DNA of 64,000 bases from Mucilaginibacter inviolabilis (lineage in GTDB: Bacteria > Bacteroidota > Bacteroidia > Sphingobacteriales > Sphingobacteriaceae): NCBI RefSeq assembly GCF_011089895.1, contig NZ_JAANAT010000001.1, positions 248,001 through 312,000 of the forward strand, written 5' to 3'. The position numbers were made by a program, and so were the translations under genes. Below, piece by piece: positions 28,001 to 35,255 of the stretch; the first letter of the stretch is position 1, and every line of letters begins with the position of its first letter. The notes under the pieces are model-generated. The model searched no databases. It was given only the letters and a program-made list of their open reading frames with translations, and had not been told where the DNA came from.

Positions 28001-28476
28001 GCTTTGATCTGATGGTATTTATACAAGGAGTTGGCAAAAGAGACGAGTTTTTGAGAGGCGAACTGGTTGAACCCTATCAGGGAGGATATGGAGCTACTCT
28101 TTATGATCACCAAACTGACTTCTGGACGCCCCAAAATACAAACGCTAAATATCCACGATTAGCCACCTCAGGCCCTTCAAATGTTAATAACTGGCAAACC
28201 GGATCTGATCTTTTTAAATATAATGCCGCTTATGCCAGATTAAAAAATGTAAATATTGGCTATACTCTTCCCAAAAGTGTTACCAGAAGATTGGGGATCG
28301 AAAAGTTGAGGGTATCTCTTATCGGGCAAAACCTGGCAACCCTTACTAAGCTGAAATTTGCTGATCCGGAAACATCGGAGTTTAATAGCAACCTGAACTT
28401 AAATGCCAGTTCAAACAGCCCCCGGAGTTATCTGCTATCTGCATTTTATGGAGCAGGGATCGATTTAACATTTTAA
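25084..28476 (+). CDS. SusC-family TonB-dependent transducer with STN domain (alpha-mannan locus)
   Basis: The 1130-residue protein starts with a long n-region signal peptide (cleavage after ATTYAQ near residue 45), typical for STN-containing SusC proteins, so the first ATG is kept. Domains in order are STN/secretin-TonB short N-terminal domain (about 48-115, LKNATIKEAFKKIQAQTKYDF), carboxypeptidase-regulatory-like domain (about 130-205), plug (about 215-330, PLVVIDGIV, GSAAIYGSRAANGVILVTTKSG) and barrel ending LTF. The STN domain contacts the FecR-like anti-sigma in the periplasm, so this protein both imports oligosaccharide and reports its presence. GH76 and GH92 genes downstream point to alpha-mannan. 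Confidence 0.95.
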   Translation: MYKIFTNFIYSKLPCGIYKPLLVMKLTLILLSVTFLQVSATTYAQKVTLKLKNATIKEAFKKIQAQTKYDFLYTEDELVLAEPVTLDLNNISLKEALDICFRNQPLGYRIVNTTILVNKKPVISKEKVNRKTITGQVTDDKGGVLPGVTVREKGTSNTVVTDTEGKYSISVTDDNALLVFSFIGFDTQEVTAGGNTLINIKLKENNTSLSEVVVVGYGTQSRVNINGAVSTVGAKDIGSKPVLNTFQALQGESPNLIIQQSSLDPGADAVVNIRGVGTTGSNDPLVVIDGIVTQGSNSLNTINPNDIASVTILKDAGSAAIYGSRAANGVILVTTKSGKLNQKPTISYNGSYGTQVPDILVHKISAADNAYDKNMALVNSGLAPAYSPEQIQELQAEGRGTWDVNHLVYNAPLQSHNLNITGGGETNSYFIGAGYQDQMNSFVGNGGSGSKFGYQKYNLRLNQTSIIGKFKFNVILNYTKTRNKTTSGSEGFIIADANRVPANYNWQDANGNYLTNPVSSQLNSLGLLQKGGFNQSDNDEIFGNLNGTLSITKDLKLTGVFGGTLNNNGSFYNDKVVNFLPVGASANNDLTVADGNYKKNLFNTQLYLNYGKSIGKHTINATLGVSSESYSGRGFNLSKSLTDPTLGTPTTGTTISPTGSNNSVGIDANSLLSAYGRVNYNYQNRYFLDFVFREDASSKFAPGKRASFFPSVNAGWLLSDEKFMKQFSNTLNYFKLRASYGILGNQNVGNFQYQTTYFNYTAAYGFNNTLVGGAGTYQSNPDLTWESAATFNVGVDFSLFNDKLTGSFDYFNKVTRNILQTPQDVPSIFGAGLADANVAKVRDAGWEAQLTYTLRTKGVTQSFSANIADNQNTLLKLTGTATEQITQPDVYGLIRKVGQPITEYYGYETNGLYQNQADINASPKIAGLAVQPGDLKFKDLNHDGVIDSKDKTELGNPFPRYTFGFTYRIAAAGFDLMVFIQGVGKRDEFLRGELVEPYQGGYGATLYDHQTDFWTPQNTNAKYPRLATSGPSNVNNWQTGSDLFKYNAAYARLKNVNIGYTLPKSVTRRLGIEKLRVSLIGQNLATLTKLKFADPETSEFNSNLNLNASSNSPRSYLLSAFYGAGIDLTF

Positions 28477-28499
28477 CGATAATATTTAAAAATAGAAAT

Positions 28500-30152
28500 A
28501 TGAACCTTTTAAAAAAGATCTTCATTGCAGTTTTAATAATAACAGCAATTGCGGGATGTAAAAAATTGGATATTGTTCCAACGGATCGGTTTTCAGATGC
28601 TACCTTTTGGAAAGTTGATGCCAATGTGTACAATGCACTATATAACAACTACCACCTAATTTATAACGATGGTTTATATTTTAGCGCCGAAGCCCTGTCT
28701 GATAATGCCTATTCGCGGGCCGGTGATGTGGCTATTATATCCGGCGGAAACGCCACTGCCAGCACCGGGAAGTTTGCGGGAGATTGGAGCAACTATTACT
28801 CAGACATCAAGTCGTGTAACGAGTTTTTAACTTTTGTAAATCAAAACACAACATTATCAAAAGATGTGTTAAACAGGATGATAGCCGAAACACGTTTTTT
28901 GCGTGCTTTTGCACATTTCAATTTAACAAAATGGTATGGCGATGTGCCCCTGGTAACCGACAATATTACTCCTGATGAAGCAAAGGTGATAGCCAGAACA
29001 CCGAAAGCTGATGTTATTAAATTCATTCTTTCTGAACTGGATGCAGCCCTTCCTTATCTGCCTTCAAAAGATCAACTCGCTGTAAGTGAAAATGGAAGAA
29101 TCACAAAAGGGGCAGCACTAGCCCTGGAAGCACGGGTGCTGCTATATCAGGGCGATAGGATGGCCGATGTGGTGACCGTTTGCGAAAAACTGATCAATAA
29201 CCAAACAGCCAATGGCACCTACTCACTAAACCCCAGTTATACTGCCTTGTTTAGTGATAAAGTGGTAAACAAAACCAATAATGAAACGATACTTTCTTTG
29301 CAATACGTGCCTACTACGCCCCTTTCCTGGTCAGATTTTTTTGATTTCGCACCTTTATCTGTAGGCGGTCGCGTAATTTCCATGTCGCCAACACAGGAAC
29401 TGGTTAATGATTATATCATGCTTAATGGTAAAGCCATTACCGATGCTACATCTGGTTATGACGAAAACAATCCTTATGTAAACCGTGATCCAAGGTTTAC
29501 GGCAACCATAGTTTATGATGGTTACAAATGGGATAACGGGGGTGGTGTTAATGGTACAAGTAAAACCATTTACATTAAACCAGGAAGCGATCCTTCGGAT
29601 AAAAACGGTATACCCGGCGGACCTGATGAGTATGTTGGAGACAGGGAAAGCTCCTCGCCAACAGGTTACTACTGGCGTAAATATTTTGACCCAAACGCAC
29701 AGGCCAGCTATGTATCAGGTTTAAACCTTCATTTATTCAGGTATGCCGAAATATTACTTGATTATGCGGAAGCAAAAAACAGCCTGGGTCAAATGAATGC
29801 TACTATCTGGAACCAAACCATCGGCGCGTTAAGGGCTCGTGCAGGCTTTACAGATCCGGGTGCGTTAAACTATCCAACCACCGGTGATATGACGGCCATT
29901 ATCAGGCGTGAAAGAAGGGTTGAACTTGCTTTGGAGGGATTGAGGGTTGATGATATCAGAAGATGGAAGATAGCCGAGGTGGTGATGAACGGTTATGCCC
30001 ATGGCGCCAGGTTTTCCGGCGATTTTACTACCGATAATGGATATATCAGAGCTCAGAAAAGGCAATTTAATCCATCAAGAGATTATTTATGGGCAATACC
30101 CGCCAATGACCTTAGCCTTGATAAAAATCTTACTCAAAATCCTGGTTATTAA
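28500..30152 (+). CDS. SusD/RagB lipoprotein (alpha-mannan locus)
   Basis: The 550-residue product has a lipobox (AIAGCKKLD, Cys20). Classical RagB/SusD features are the N-terminal DRFSDATFW segment, AETRFLRAFAHFNLTKWYGDVPLVTDNI (TPR region) and the C-terminal RRERRVELALEGLRVDDIRRWKIAE followed by LWAIPANDLSLDKNLTQNPGY. It is the surface glycan-binding partner of the SusC encoded 24 nt upstream and is followed 23 nt later by a SusE-like gene, giving one transcription unit. Confidence 0.95.
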   Translation: MNLLKKIFIAVLIITAIAGCKKLDIVPTDRFSDATFWKVDANVYNALYNNYHLIYNDGLYFSAEALSDNAYSRAGDVAIISGGNATASTGKFAGDWSNYYSDIKSCNEFLTFVNQNTTLSKDVLNRMIAETRFLRAFAHFNLTKWYGDVPLVTDNITPDEAKVIARTPKADVIKFILSELDAALPYLPSKDQLAVSENGRITKGAALALEARVLLYQGDRMADVVTVCEKLINNQTANGTYSLNPSYTALFSDKVVNKTNNETILSLQYVPTTPLSWSDFFDFAPLSVGGRVISMSPTQELVNDYIMLNGKAITDATSGYDENNPYVNRDPRFTATIVYDGYKWDNGGGVNGTSKTIYIKPGSDPSDKNGIPGGPDEYVGDRESSSPTGYYWRKYFDPNAQASYVSGLNLHLFRYAEILLDYAEAKNSLGQMNATIWNQTIGALRARAGFTDPGALNYPTTGDMTAIIRRERRVELALEGLRVDDIRRWKIAEVVMNGYAHGARFSGDFTTDNGYIRAQKRQFNPSRDYLWAIPANDLSLDKNLTQNPGY

Positions 30153-30174
30153 TTTATTATTATAAATAAGTAAA

Positions 30175-31311
30175 ATGAAGACTTTTATAAAATTAAGCTT
30201 CATGATTATTTTAATCATGATAGCTTTTACATCCTGTAAAAAGGATACAAGGGCACTGAATACTGATGTGGCGCCGGTTGCTGCATTGAATGCACCTGCA
30301 AATCAGGCGAGTTTTAACTTACAACCCACAACCGGACCGAGCGTGTTGTTTACATGGACTGCCAGCACAACACAAGATCTGGTACTGTATGAAGTGGCAT
30401 TTGATAAAGCCGATGGTGATTTTAGTAAACCAATCTATAAAGTGCTTTCTGATGGTTCTGGTGTTCAGCCACAGGCCACAATAACCCAAAAGGTTTTAAA
30501 TACGGTTGCCTCGTTGGCGGGCATCGCCTCATTAAGTACCGGGACATTTAAATGGGCGGTTATTACTTCAAAAGCAACCAATGCAAAAGTTAGTGGCGAG
30601 AGTCATACTATTCAGGTCACAAGGCCAGCTGGTTTTGCGGTGCTTCCTAACACACTTTACCTTACAGGTACCGCTACAGAGCAGGGTGACGATATCACAA
30701 AAGCCATCGCTTTCAAAAAAACCGGCGACGGAACTTTTGAACTTTACACTTCTCTGCAGCCAGGCAGCTATACCTTAGTGGATAAAAACAGCGGGACTCC
30801 AACTGTATACTCGATACAAAATAACACCTCAGTTATAGCCGGTGGAAGTACAGCGGTAACGGGTGCTAAAAATGTTTATCGAATCTCTATAGATCTGAGT
30901 AATGCTGCCGCAACGCTTACGCAGATTGTTTCTGTTGGCTTTTTCTCTGCACCGGATAACAAAGTTTACTTTACCTTACCCTACATAGGCAACAGCCAAT
31001 GGGAAATCGCTAATACAACTATAGTCATTCCAAAAGAATCCTATGGGTTGGACAGCCGGTATAAATATAAATTTGTGGTTATGGACGCTGCCGGAAACCA
31101 ATCTGTGGAGTGGTATGGAAGCGTAAATTCAGATAACCCCGATCCATCTGCCACTTCACCTTTGTCGTATTATTATATGTATCCGGTTGATAACTCGCAG
31201 TATAATTTCTGCTTCAAGATTCTTCCTGCTGCCAATAATCAAAACTGTAATGTTAATGTGAATTATAGTCCGGGCATTGCCAATTATACCAATACCATCA
31301 TTATAAAATAA
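30175..31311 (+). CDS. SusE-like outer-membrane glycan-binding lipoprotein
   Basis: The 378-residue protein has a lipoprotein signal (MIAFTSCKKD, Cys about residue 22) and an N-terminal SusE domain (about 35-140) with the pattern APVAALNAPANQASFNLQPT...VLFTWTAS...YEVAFDKADGDFSKPI. Later segments (LTGTATEQGDD, FELYTSLQPGSYTLVDK) look like the SusF/SusE starch-binding-like Ig modules. SusE-type proteins hold glycan at the cell surface for processing and uptake. It ends this SusCDE unit before a strong terminator. Confidence 0.85.
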   Translation: MKTFIKLSFMIILIMIAFTSCKKDTRALNTDVAPVAALNAPANQASFNLQPTTGPSVLFTWTASTTQDLVLYEVAFDKADGDFSKPIYKVLSDGSGVQPQATITQKVLNTVASLAGIASLSTGTFKWAVITSKATNAKVSGESHTIQVTRPAGFAVLPNTLYLTGTATEQGDDITKAIAFKKTGDGTFELYTSLQPGSYTLVDKNSGTPTVYSIQNNTSVIAGGSTAVTGAKNVYRISIDLSNAAATLTQIVSVGFFSAPDNKVYFTLPYIGNSQWEIANTTIVIPKESYGLDSRYKYKFVVMDAAGNQSVEWYGSVNSDNPDPSATSPLSYYYMYPVDNSQYNFCFKILPAANNQNCNVNVNYSPGIANYTNTIIIK

Positions 31312-31318
31312 ATTTTTA

Positions 31319-31348
31319 AAAGGCTGCGCTTTATAAAGCGCAGCTTTT
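31319..31348 (+). terminator. Rho-independent terminator after SusE
   Basis: The 22-nt perfect palindrome GCTGCGCTTTA / TAAAGCGCAGC is preceded by A and followed by TTTT. It starts about 8 nt after the SusE stop and 22 nt before the GH76 start, so it may set lower expression of the two enzyme genes relative to SusCDE. Confidence 0.9.
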
Positions 31349-31369
31349 GTTAATAAAACCGATATACCT

Positions 31370-32542
31370 ATGAAAAAGAAATGGACTCTTGATATAACAA
31401 CCATATTTATGGTGTGGATTGTACTGGCAGCATGTTCCTGCTCAAAGAAGAACGACCCTGTAACATCTCCTAAAGTGCCTGATACAACTGTAAAAAGCGT
31501 GACTTATAATTACTTATCGCTGGCTGATTCATTGCAAAGCACTACTTATTCAACCTTTATATCAGCCAATGGGAATTACTTTATCCAAAATAACGCGGGT
31601 AATACTAACTTTAATTACTGGCCCAATGCGCACATGCTGGATGTTTTGACTGATGCGTATTTAAGAACTCAAAGCTCTGTTTATACCCAACGTATGAAAG
31701 CGCTGTTAAACGGAATTAAAATAGCGAACGGTGGAGGCTATCCCAATGAATTTTATGATGATATGGGCTGGCTGGCCAACGCCAGTCTGAGAGATTATTT
31801 AATAACCCACGATGCTGATTATCTGAATGTGGCGCAGCAATTATATACTGAAATAAAAGGGGGATCAAATACCATTGCAGGAGGCGGGATTGCTTGGCAA
31901 CGATCTCAACTCTATTATAAAAACATACCTTCAACCGGGAATGCAACTATTCTGGCCGCCCGTTTTTATGAATTGCAAAACAAACCGGAAGATCTTGCTT
32001 TGGCTAAAAGCTTATATAGCTGGATGAAAAGCAGTCTGGTTAACCCAACATCTGGCCTGGTATTGGATGGTATTAACCGGAACCAGGACGGGCAGGTTGA
32101 TAACTGGATATTTACCTATAACCAGGGCTTATTTATTGGTTCGGCTGTTGAACTTTATAATATTACAAAGGATCCTATGTATCTTCAGGATGCCATACGT
32201 ACCGCTAACAACGAAATCGCTGATCCGAACCTTACAGTAAATGGAATACTCAAAAATGAAGGACAAGGAGACGGTGGTTTATTTAAAGGAGTTGTGGTAC
32301 GCTATCTAACCCTGTTGGTTGAGCTGCCTGATCTGGATGCGAATAATAAAGCTAAATATGCCAACTTTTTGCAACAAAACGCCCAGTCGCTTAGTGCTAA
32401 GGGTATAAGCAGGCCATCCATGATGATAAGCCCGGATTGGACTAAACTTCCATCTGGTAGTACCGATCTTACCACCCAGTTAAGTGGTGTCATGATGATT
32501 GAATCAGCAGCTAAATTAAAAGCTGAAGGAAAAATTCAATAA
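31370..32542 (+). CDS. GH76 endo-alpha-1,6-mannanase, lipoprotein
   Basis: The 390-residue protein has a lipoprotein signal (VLAACSCSKK) and an (alpha/alpha)6 GH76 domain. The family's catalytic Asp pair appears as Asp130-Asp131 in NEFYDDMGWLANASLRDY, and there is WIFTYNQGLFIGSAVELY further on. GH76 enzymes cut the alpha-1,6-mannan backbone of yeast-type mannan. Surface anchoring suggests it trims mannan for import by the SusCD complex upstream. The GH92 gene follows 51 nt later. Confidence 0.9.
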   Translation: MKKKWTLDITTIFMVWIVLAACSCSKKNDPVTSPKVPDTTVKSVTYNYLSLADSLQSTTYSTFISANGNYFIQNNAGNTNFNYWPNAHMLDVLTDAYLRTQSSVYTQRMKALLNGIKIANGGGYPNEFYDDMGWLANASLRDYLITHDADYLNVAQQLYTEIKGGSNTIAGGGIAWQRSQLYYKNIPSTGNATILAARFYELQNKPEDLALAKSLYSWMKSSLVNPTSGLVLDGINRNQDGQVDNWIFTYNQGLFIGSAVELYNITKDPMYLQDAIRTANNEIADPNLTVNGILKNEGQGDGGLFKGVVVRYLTLLVELPDLDANNKAKYANFLQQNAQSLSAKGISRPSMMISPDWTKLPSGSTDLTTQLSGVMMIESAAKLKAEGKIQ

Positions 32543-32593
32543 AAGTACACTCGCAATTTTGGATCAATTGATTTAATCAAGCTATTTTTAAAG

Positions 32594-34747
32594 ATGAGAA
32601 ATTTTGCTAAAAGCATTTTAAACGTAATAATGGCCATTCTTCTTGCATCAACTGTCGGAAGCGCTCAAACAACAACTTATACAAAATATGTAAACACCTT
32701 TATTGGCTCGGAGGGAGTTACCGATCCTAAGATTCTGGGTTATGAGTTACCAAAAGGCTGGCGGGCATGGTCTGGGCTTACCTTTCCTGGCAGTTCGTTG
32801 CCTAACGCCATGGTGCAATTAAGTCCGATGACAAAATTTCAGCCCGCTGGTGCCGGATATGAGTATGAGGATTCAGTTATCGTAGGCTTTACGCATACCA
32901 ATAAAGGCCATTGGAATTTGGGTAACATTCCCATTCTGCCGCTTTCAAACCCGGGTACACAATTTGGCTCAAGGTTTACGCACAAAAACGAAAGCTCTTC
33001 TCCCGGCTTTTACCAGGTATACCTGGATGATTATCATGTTAACGTGAGTCTAACATCTACATTAAGGTGCGGGTACCACAAGTACGAATATAAAAACAAT
33101 ACAGACAGACAAATACTTTTTGACTTATCAAAAGCGCTTAGTCATGTATCAACCTGGAAGATTGACCAGGCTGGGGATTTTGCTTTACAGGGTTTCCAGA
33201 GCGGTGAAAACGTGTACTTTTATGCAATACTGAATACCAAAATTGAAAAATTAGAAAAGAAAGATGAAGGCCAACACACCGGCTTTGCCATAGTTCATTT
33301 GGCTAATGGTAGTACAGGTCCCGTGGAACTAAAAATAGGCCTGTCATTTGTGAGTGTAGAAAACGCCAAACAAAATCTGGAAAAAGAAATAGGCAATAAA
33401 ACATTTGAAGTAGTTCGGAAAGAAGCCAACCAAAAATGGGAGATGTTATTATCATCTATCCAGGTGAAAGGCGGAACTTACAAACAAAAGCAAATGTTCT
33501 ATTCGTGTTTTTACAGATCATTTTTGTGGCCGGCATTGCGTAGCGATGTAAATGGAGAATTTAAGGATATCAAAAATAATGTGGTAAAAACTGGCATTAC
33601 CTATTATACAGAGCCTTCTTTATGGGATACCTATCGTAATAAGGATGTACTTTTAGGTCTTATCAGCCCCGATGTTACACTTAATGTTATTAAATCGCTG
33701 AAAGATAAGGGGGATAAAACAGGCTTTATACCCACTTTTTTTCATGGTGATCATGCTGCGTCTTCTATTGCGGGTGCTTATCTCAGAGGCATTGATGATT
33801 TCGATATCAAAGGCATCTATCAGTTATTGCTAAGAAATGCCAATATAGAAGGTGGGACGCGTCCATTCATAACAGAGTATATCAAAAAAGGCTATATATC
33901 TGACCCTGATATTACTAATCCTAATGTAGAGAGTAAGGGTAAAGCCGGAGTATCCAAAACCTTAGAATATGCCTATGACGATTATTCTGTAGCTCAGATC
34001 GCCAAAAAATTGGGTGATACCGCCAATTACAGGATCTTAATGGCAAGATCCAAAAACTATAAAAATGTATTTGATCCCTCAACAAAATTTATGAGGGGCC
34101 GGTTAGAAAATGGAGAATGGGTGAAAAACTTTAATCCTGAATATCCTTACTATGAATATATGTACAGGGAGGCGAATGCCTGGCAGGTATCCTTCTTCGC
34201 CCCTCATGATATGCCCGGATTGGTTAAACTATATGGCGGATCGAAAAACTTTGAAGCGAAGCTGGATTCGTTTTTTACCATGCCATGGAATCCTCATTAC
34301 ATTGCCAGAAATGTAGAAACTATGGTGGGCCAATATTGCCAGGGTAATCAGCCCGATCATGAGGCGCCTTTTGCCTATTATTTTGTTGGCAAACCATGGA
34401 AATCACAAAAGATCCTTGATCATATATTAAATAACTTATATGGCATTGGAGAAAGAGGATTGGAGCTTAGCGGAATGGATGACGCAGGGGAAATGTCAGC
34501 GTGGTATGTATTCAGCGCTTTAGGCCTTTATCCTTTTTCGGCCACTGACCCCGAGTATTTGGTTACAGTTCCGCTTTTCGATGAAGTAAAATGGAAAACA
34601 AATACAGGTAAAATATTAACCATAACAAAACCCGGAAAGGGGAGAGCATTAACAGCTATAAAAGTAAACGATAAGGAAATTAAGGGCTATTTTGTGCCAA
34701 ATAACCTATTTCATAGCGGCGGCAAGATTGAGGTTATGACAAAGTAG
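32594..34747 (+). CDS. GH92 alpha-mannosidase, exported
   Basis: The 717-residue protein has a signal peptide (ending VGSAQ) and the complete GH92 pattern: KYVNTFIGSEG and FPGSSLPNAMVQLSP at the N-terminal sandwich, GFTHTNKGHW (family usually GFSHTHLSG), PSLWDTYRNK, and GMDDAGEMSAWYVFSALGLYP with the conserved catalytic/calcium-site acids at the C-terminal barrel. GH92 enzymes are calcium-dependent inverting exo-alpha-mannosidases (alpha-1,2, -1,3, -1,4 or -1,6). Together with GH76 it would strip mannan side chains in the periplasm. Linkage preference cannot be read from the sequence. Confidence 0.93.
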   Translation: MRNFAKSILNVIMAILLASTVGSAQTTTYTKYVNTFIGSEGVTDPKILGYELPKGWRAWSGLTFPGSSLPNAMVQLSPMTKFQPAGAGYEYEDSVIVGFTHTNKGHWNLGNIPILPLSNPGTQFGSRFTHKNESSSPGFYQVYLDDYHVNVSLTSTLRCGYHKYEYKNNTDRQILFDLSKALSHVSTWKIDQAGDFALQGFQSGENVYFYAILNTKIEKLEKKDEGQHTGFAIVHLANGSTGPVELKIGLSFVSVENAKQNLEKEIGNKTFEVVRKEANQKWEMLLSSIQVKGGTYKQKQMFYSCFYRSFLWPALRSDVNGEFKDIKNNVVKTGITYYTEPSLWDTYRNKDVLLGLISPDVTLNVIKSLKDKGDKTGFIPTFFHGDHAASSIAGAYLRGIDDFDIKGIYQLLLRNANIEGGTRPFITEYIKKGYISDPDITNPNVESKGKAGVSKTLEYAYDDYSVAQIAKKLGDTANYRILMARSKNYKNVFDPSTKFMRGRLENGEWVKNFNPEYPYYEYMYREANAWQVSFFAPHDMPGLVKLYGGSKNFEAKLDSFFTMPWNPHYIARNVETMVGQYCQGNQPDHEAPFAYYFVGKPWKSQKILDHILNNLYGIGERGLELSGMDDAGEMSAWYVFSALGLYPFSATDPEYLVTVPLFDEVKWKTNTGKILTITKPGKGRALTAIKVNDKEIKGYFVPNNLFHSGGKIEVMTK

Positions 34748-34852
34748 TTAACCTGCCAGGAAGTTATCGTAGGATTCATTTAACTCTCTTTTGGACAAAA
34801 GCCTTATAGTCAATAAATTTAACCCCATTAAAAAACTAAGAGCATTTTCTTT

Positions 34853-34890
34853 AGCCGGTTGGATGTATTTGTTTTTCAACCGGCTTTAAT
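34853..34890 (+). terminator. Rho-independent terminator after the mannan locus
   Basis: AGCCGGTTG and CAACCGGCT form a perfect 9-bp stem around a 15-nt loop, followed by TTTAATTTT. It lies about 105 nt after the GH92 stop and marks the end of the alpha-mannan unit. Confidence 0.8.
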
Positions 34891-35089
34891 TTTATCTCAA
34901 CCACCACTTAAGGTATCATCAAAACCTGTATTTATTCAATAAATAATCCATCCCAATGGTCAATTAATACAATTAAGGTTAAAATATGGTTATAACTCAG
35001 CAATTTTCGAGTAGGATGCATGGCCAGCTAGTTATAGATTTGATCCGCGCCAATAGCTAAAACCAATACAAATTATCTGAATATCTTTT

Positions 35090-35184
35090 ATGAAAAATGT
35101 ATATTTTCTATTCTATCTATTTTGATTTTTAGCAATGGTGTTGTTAAGGCGCAAAATCAATATTTAAATGACCGTTACTATTAA
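35090..35184 (+). pseudogene. Remnant of the 5' end of a secreted-protein gene
   Basis: From ATG 35090 the frame reads MKNVYFLFYLF then stops at 35123. In a second frame, starting from 35119, the DNA reads ILIFSNGVVKAQNQYLNDRYY and a stop. Joined by one frameshift this makes a normal hydrophobic signal peptide with a KAQ cleavage site typical of this genome, followed by only about ten mature residues. It looks like the leftover start of an exported enzyme gene whose body was deleted. The short length makes chance possible. Confidence 0.35.
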
Positions 35185-35255
35185 TTTGCTATTTATATCC
35201 AGGCAAATTAAAAAGCACTCGTCTGATTAGCATTTTTAAAAACTTGAACTTTATT

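Larger units (their letters stand above)
34748..35255. other. 508-nt intergenic region between the mannan and galactoside loci
   Basis: This gap holds the terminator at 34853-34890, then AT-rich DNA and a short relic of a signal-peptide coding sequence (35090-35184). A promoter for the GH36 gene is presumably in the last 70 nt, but I see no clear -33/-7 pair. Confidence 0.55.

Noticed and set aside
34989..35035. TATAACT / AGTTATA arms in the intergenic region before GH36
   Set aside because: The arms are only 7 bp, separated by about 30 nt, and A/T-rich, so chance is likely.
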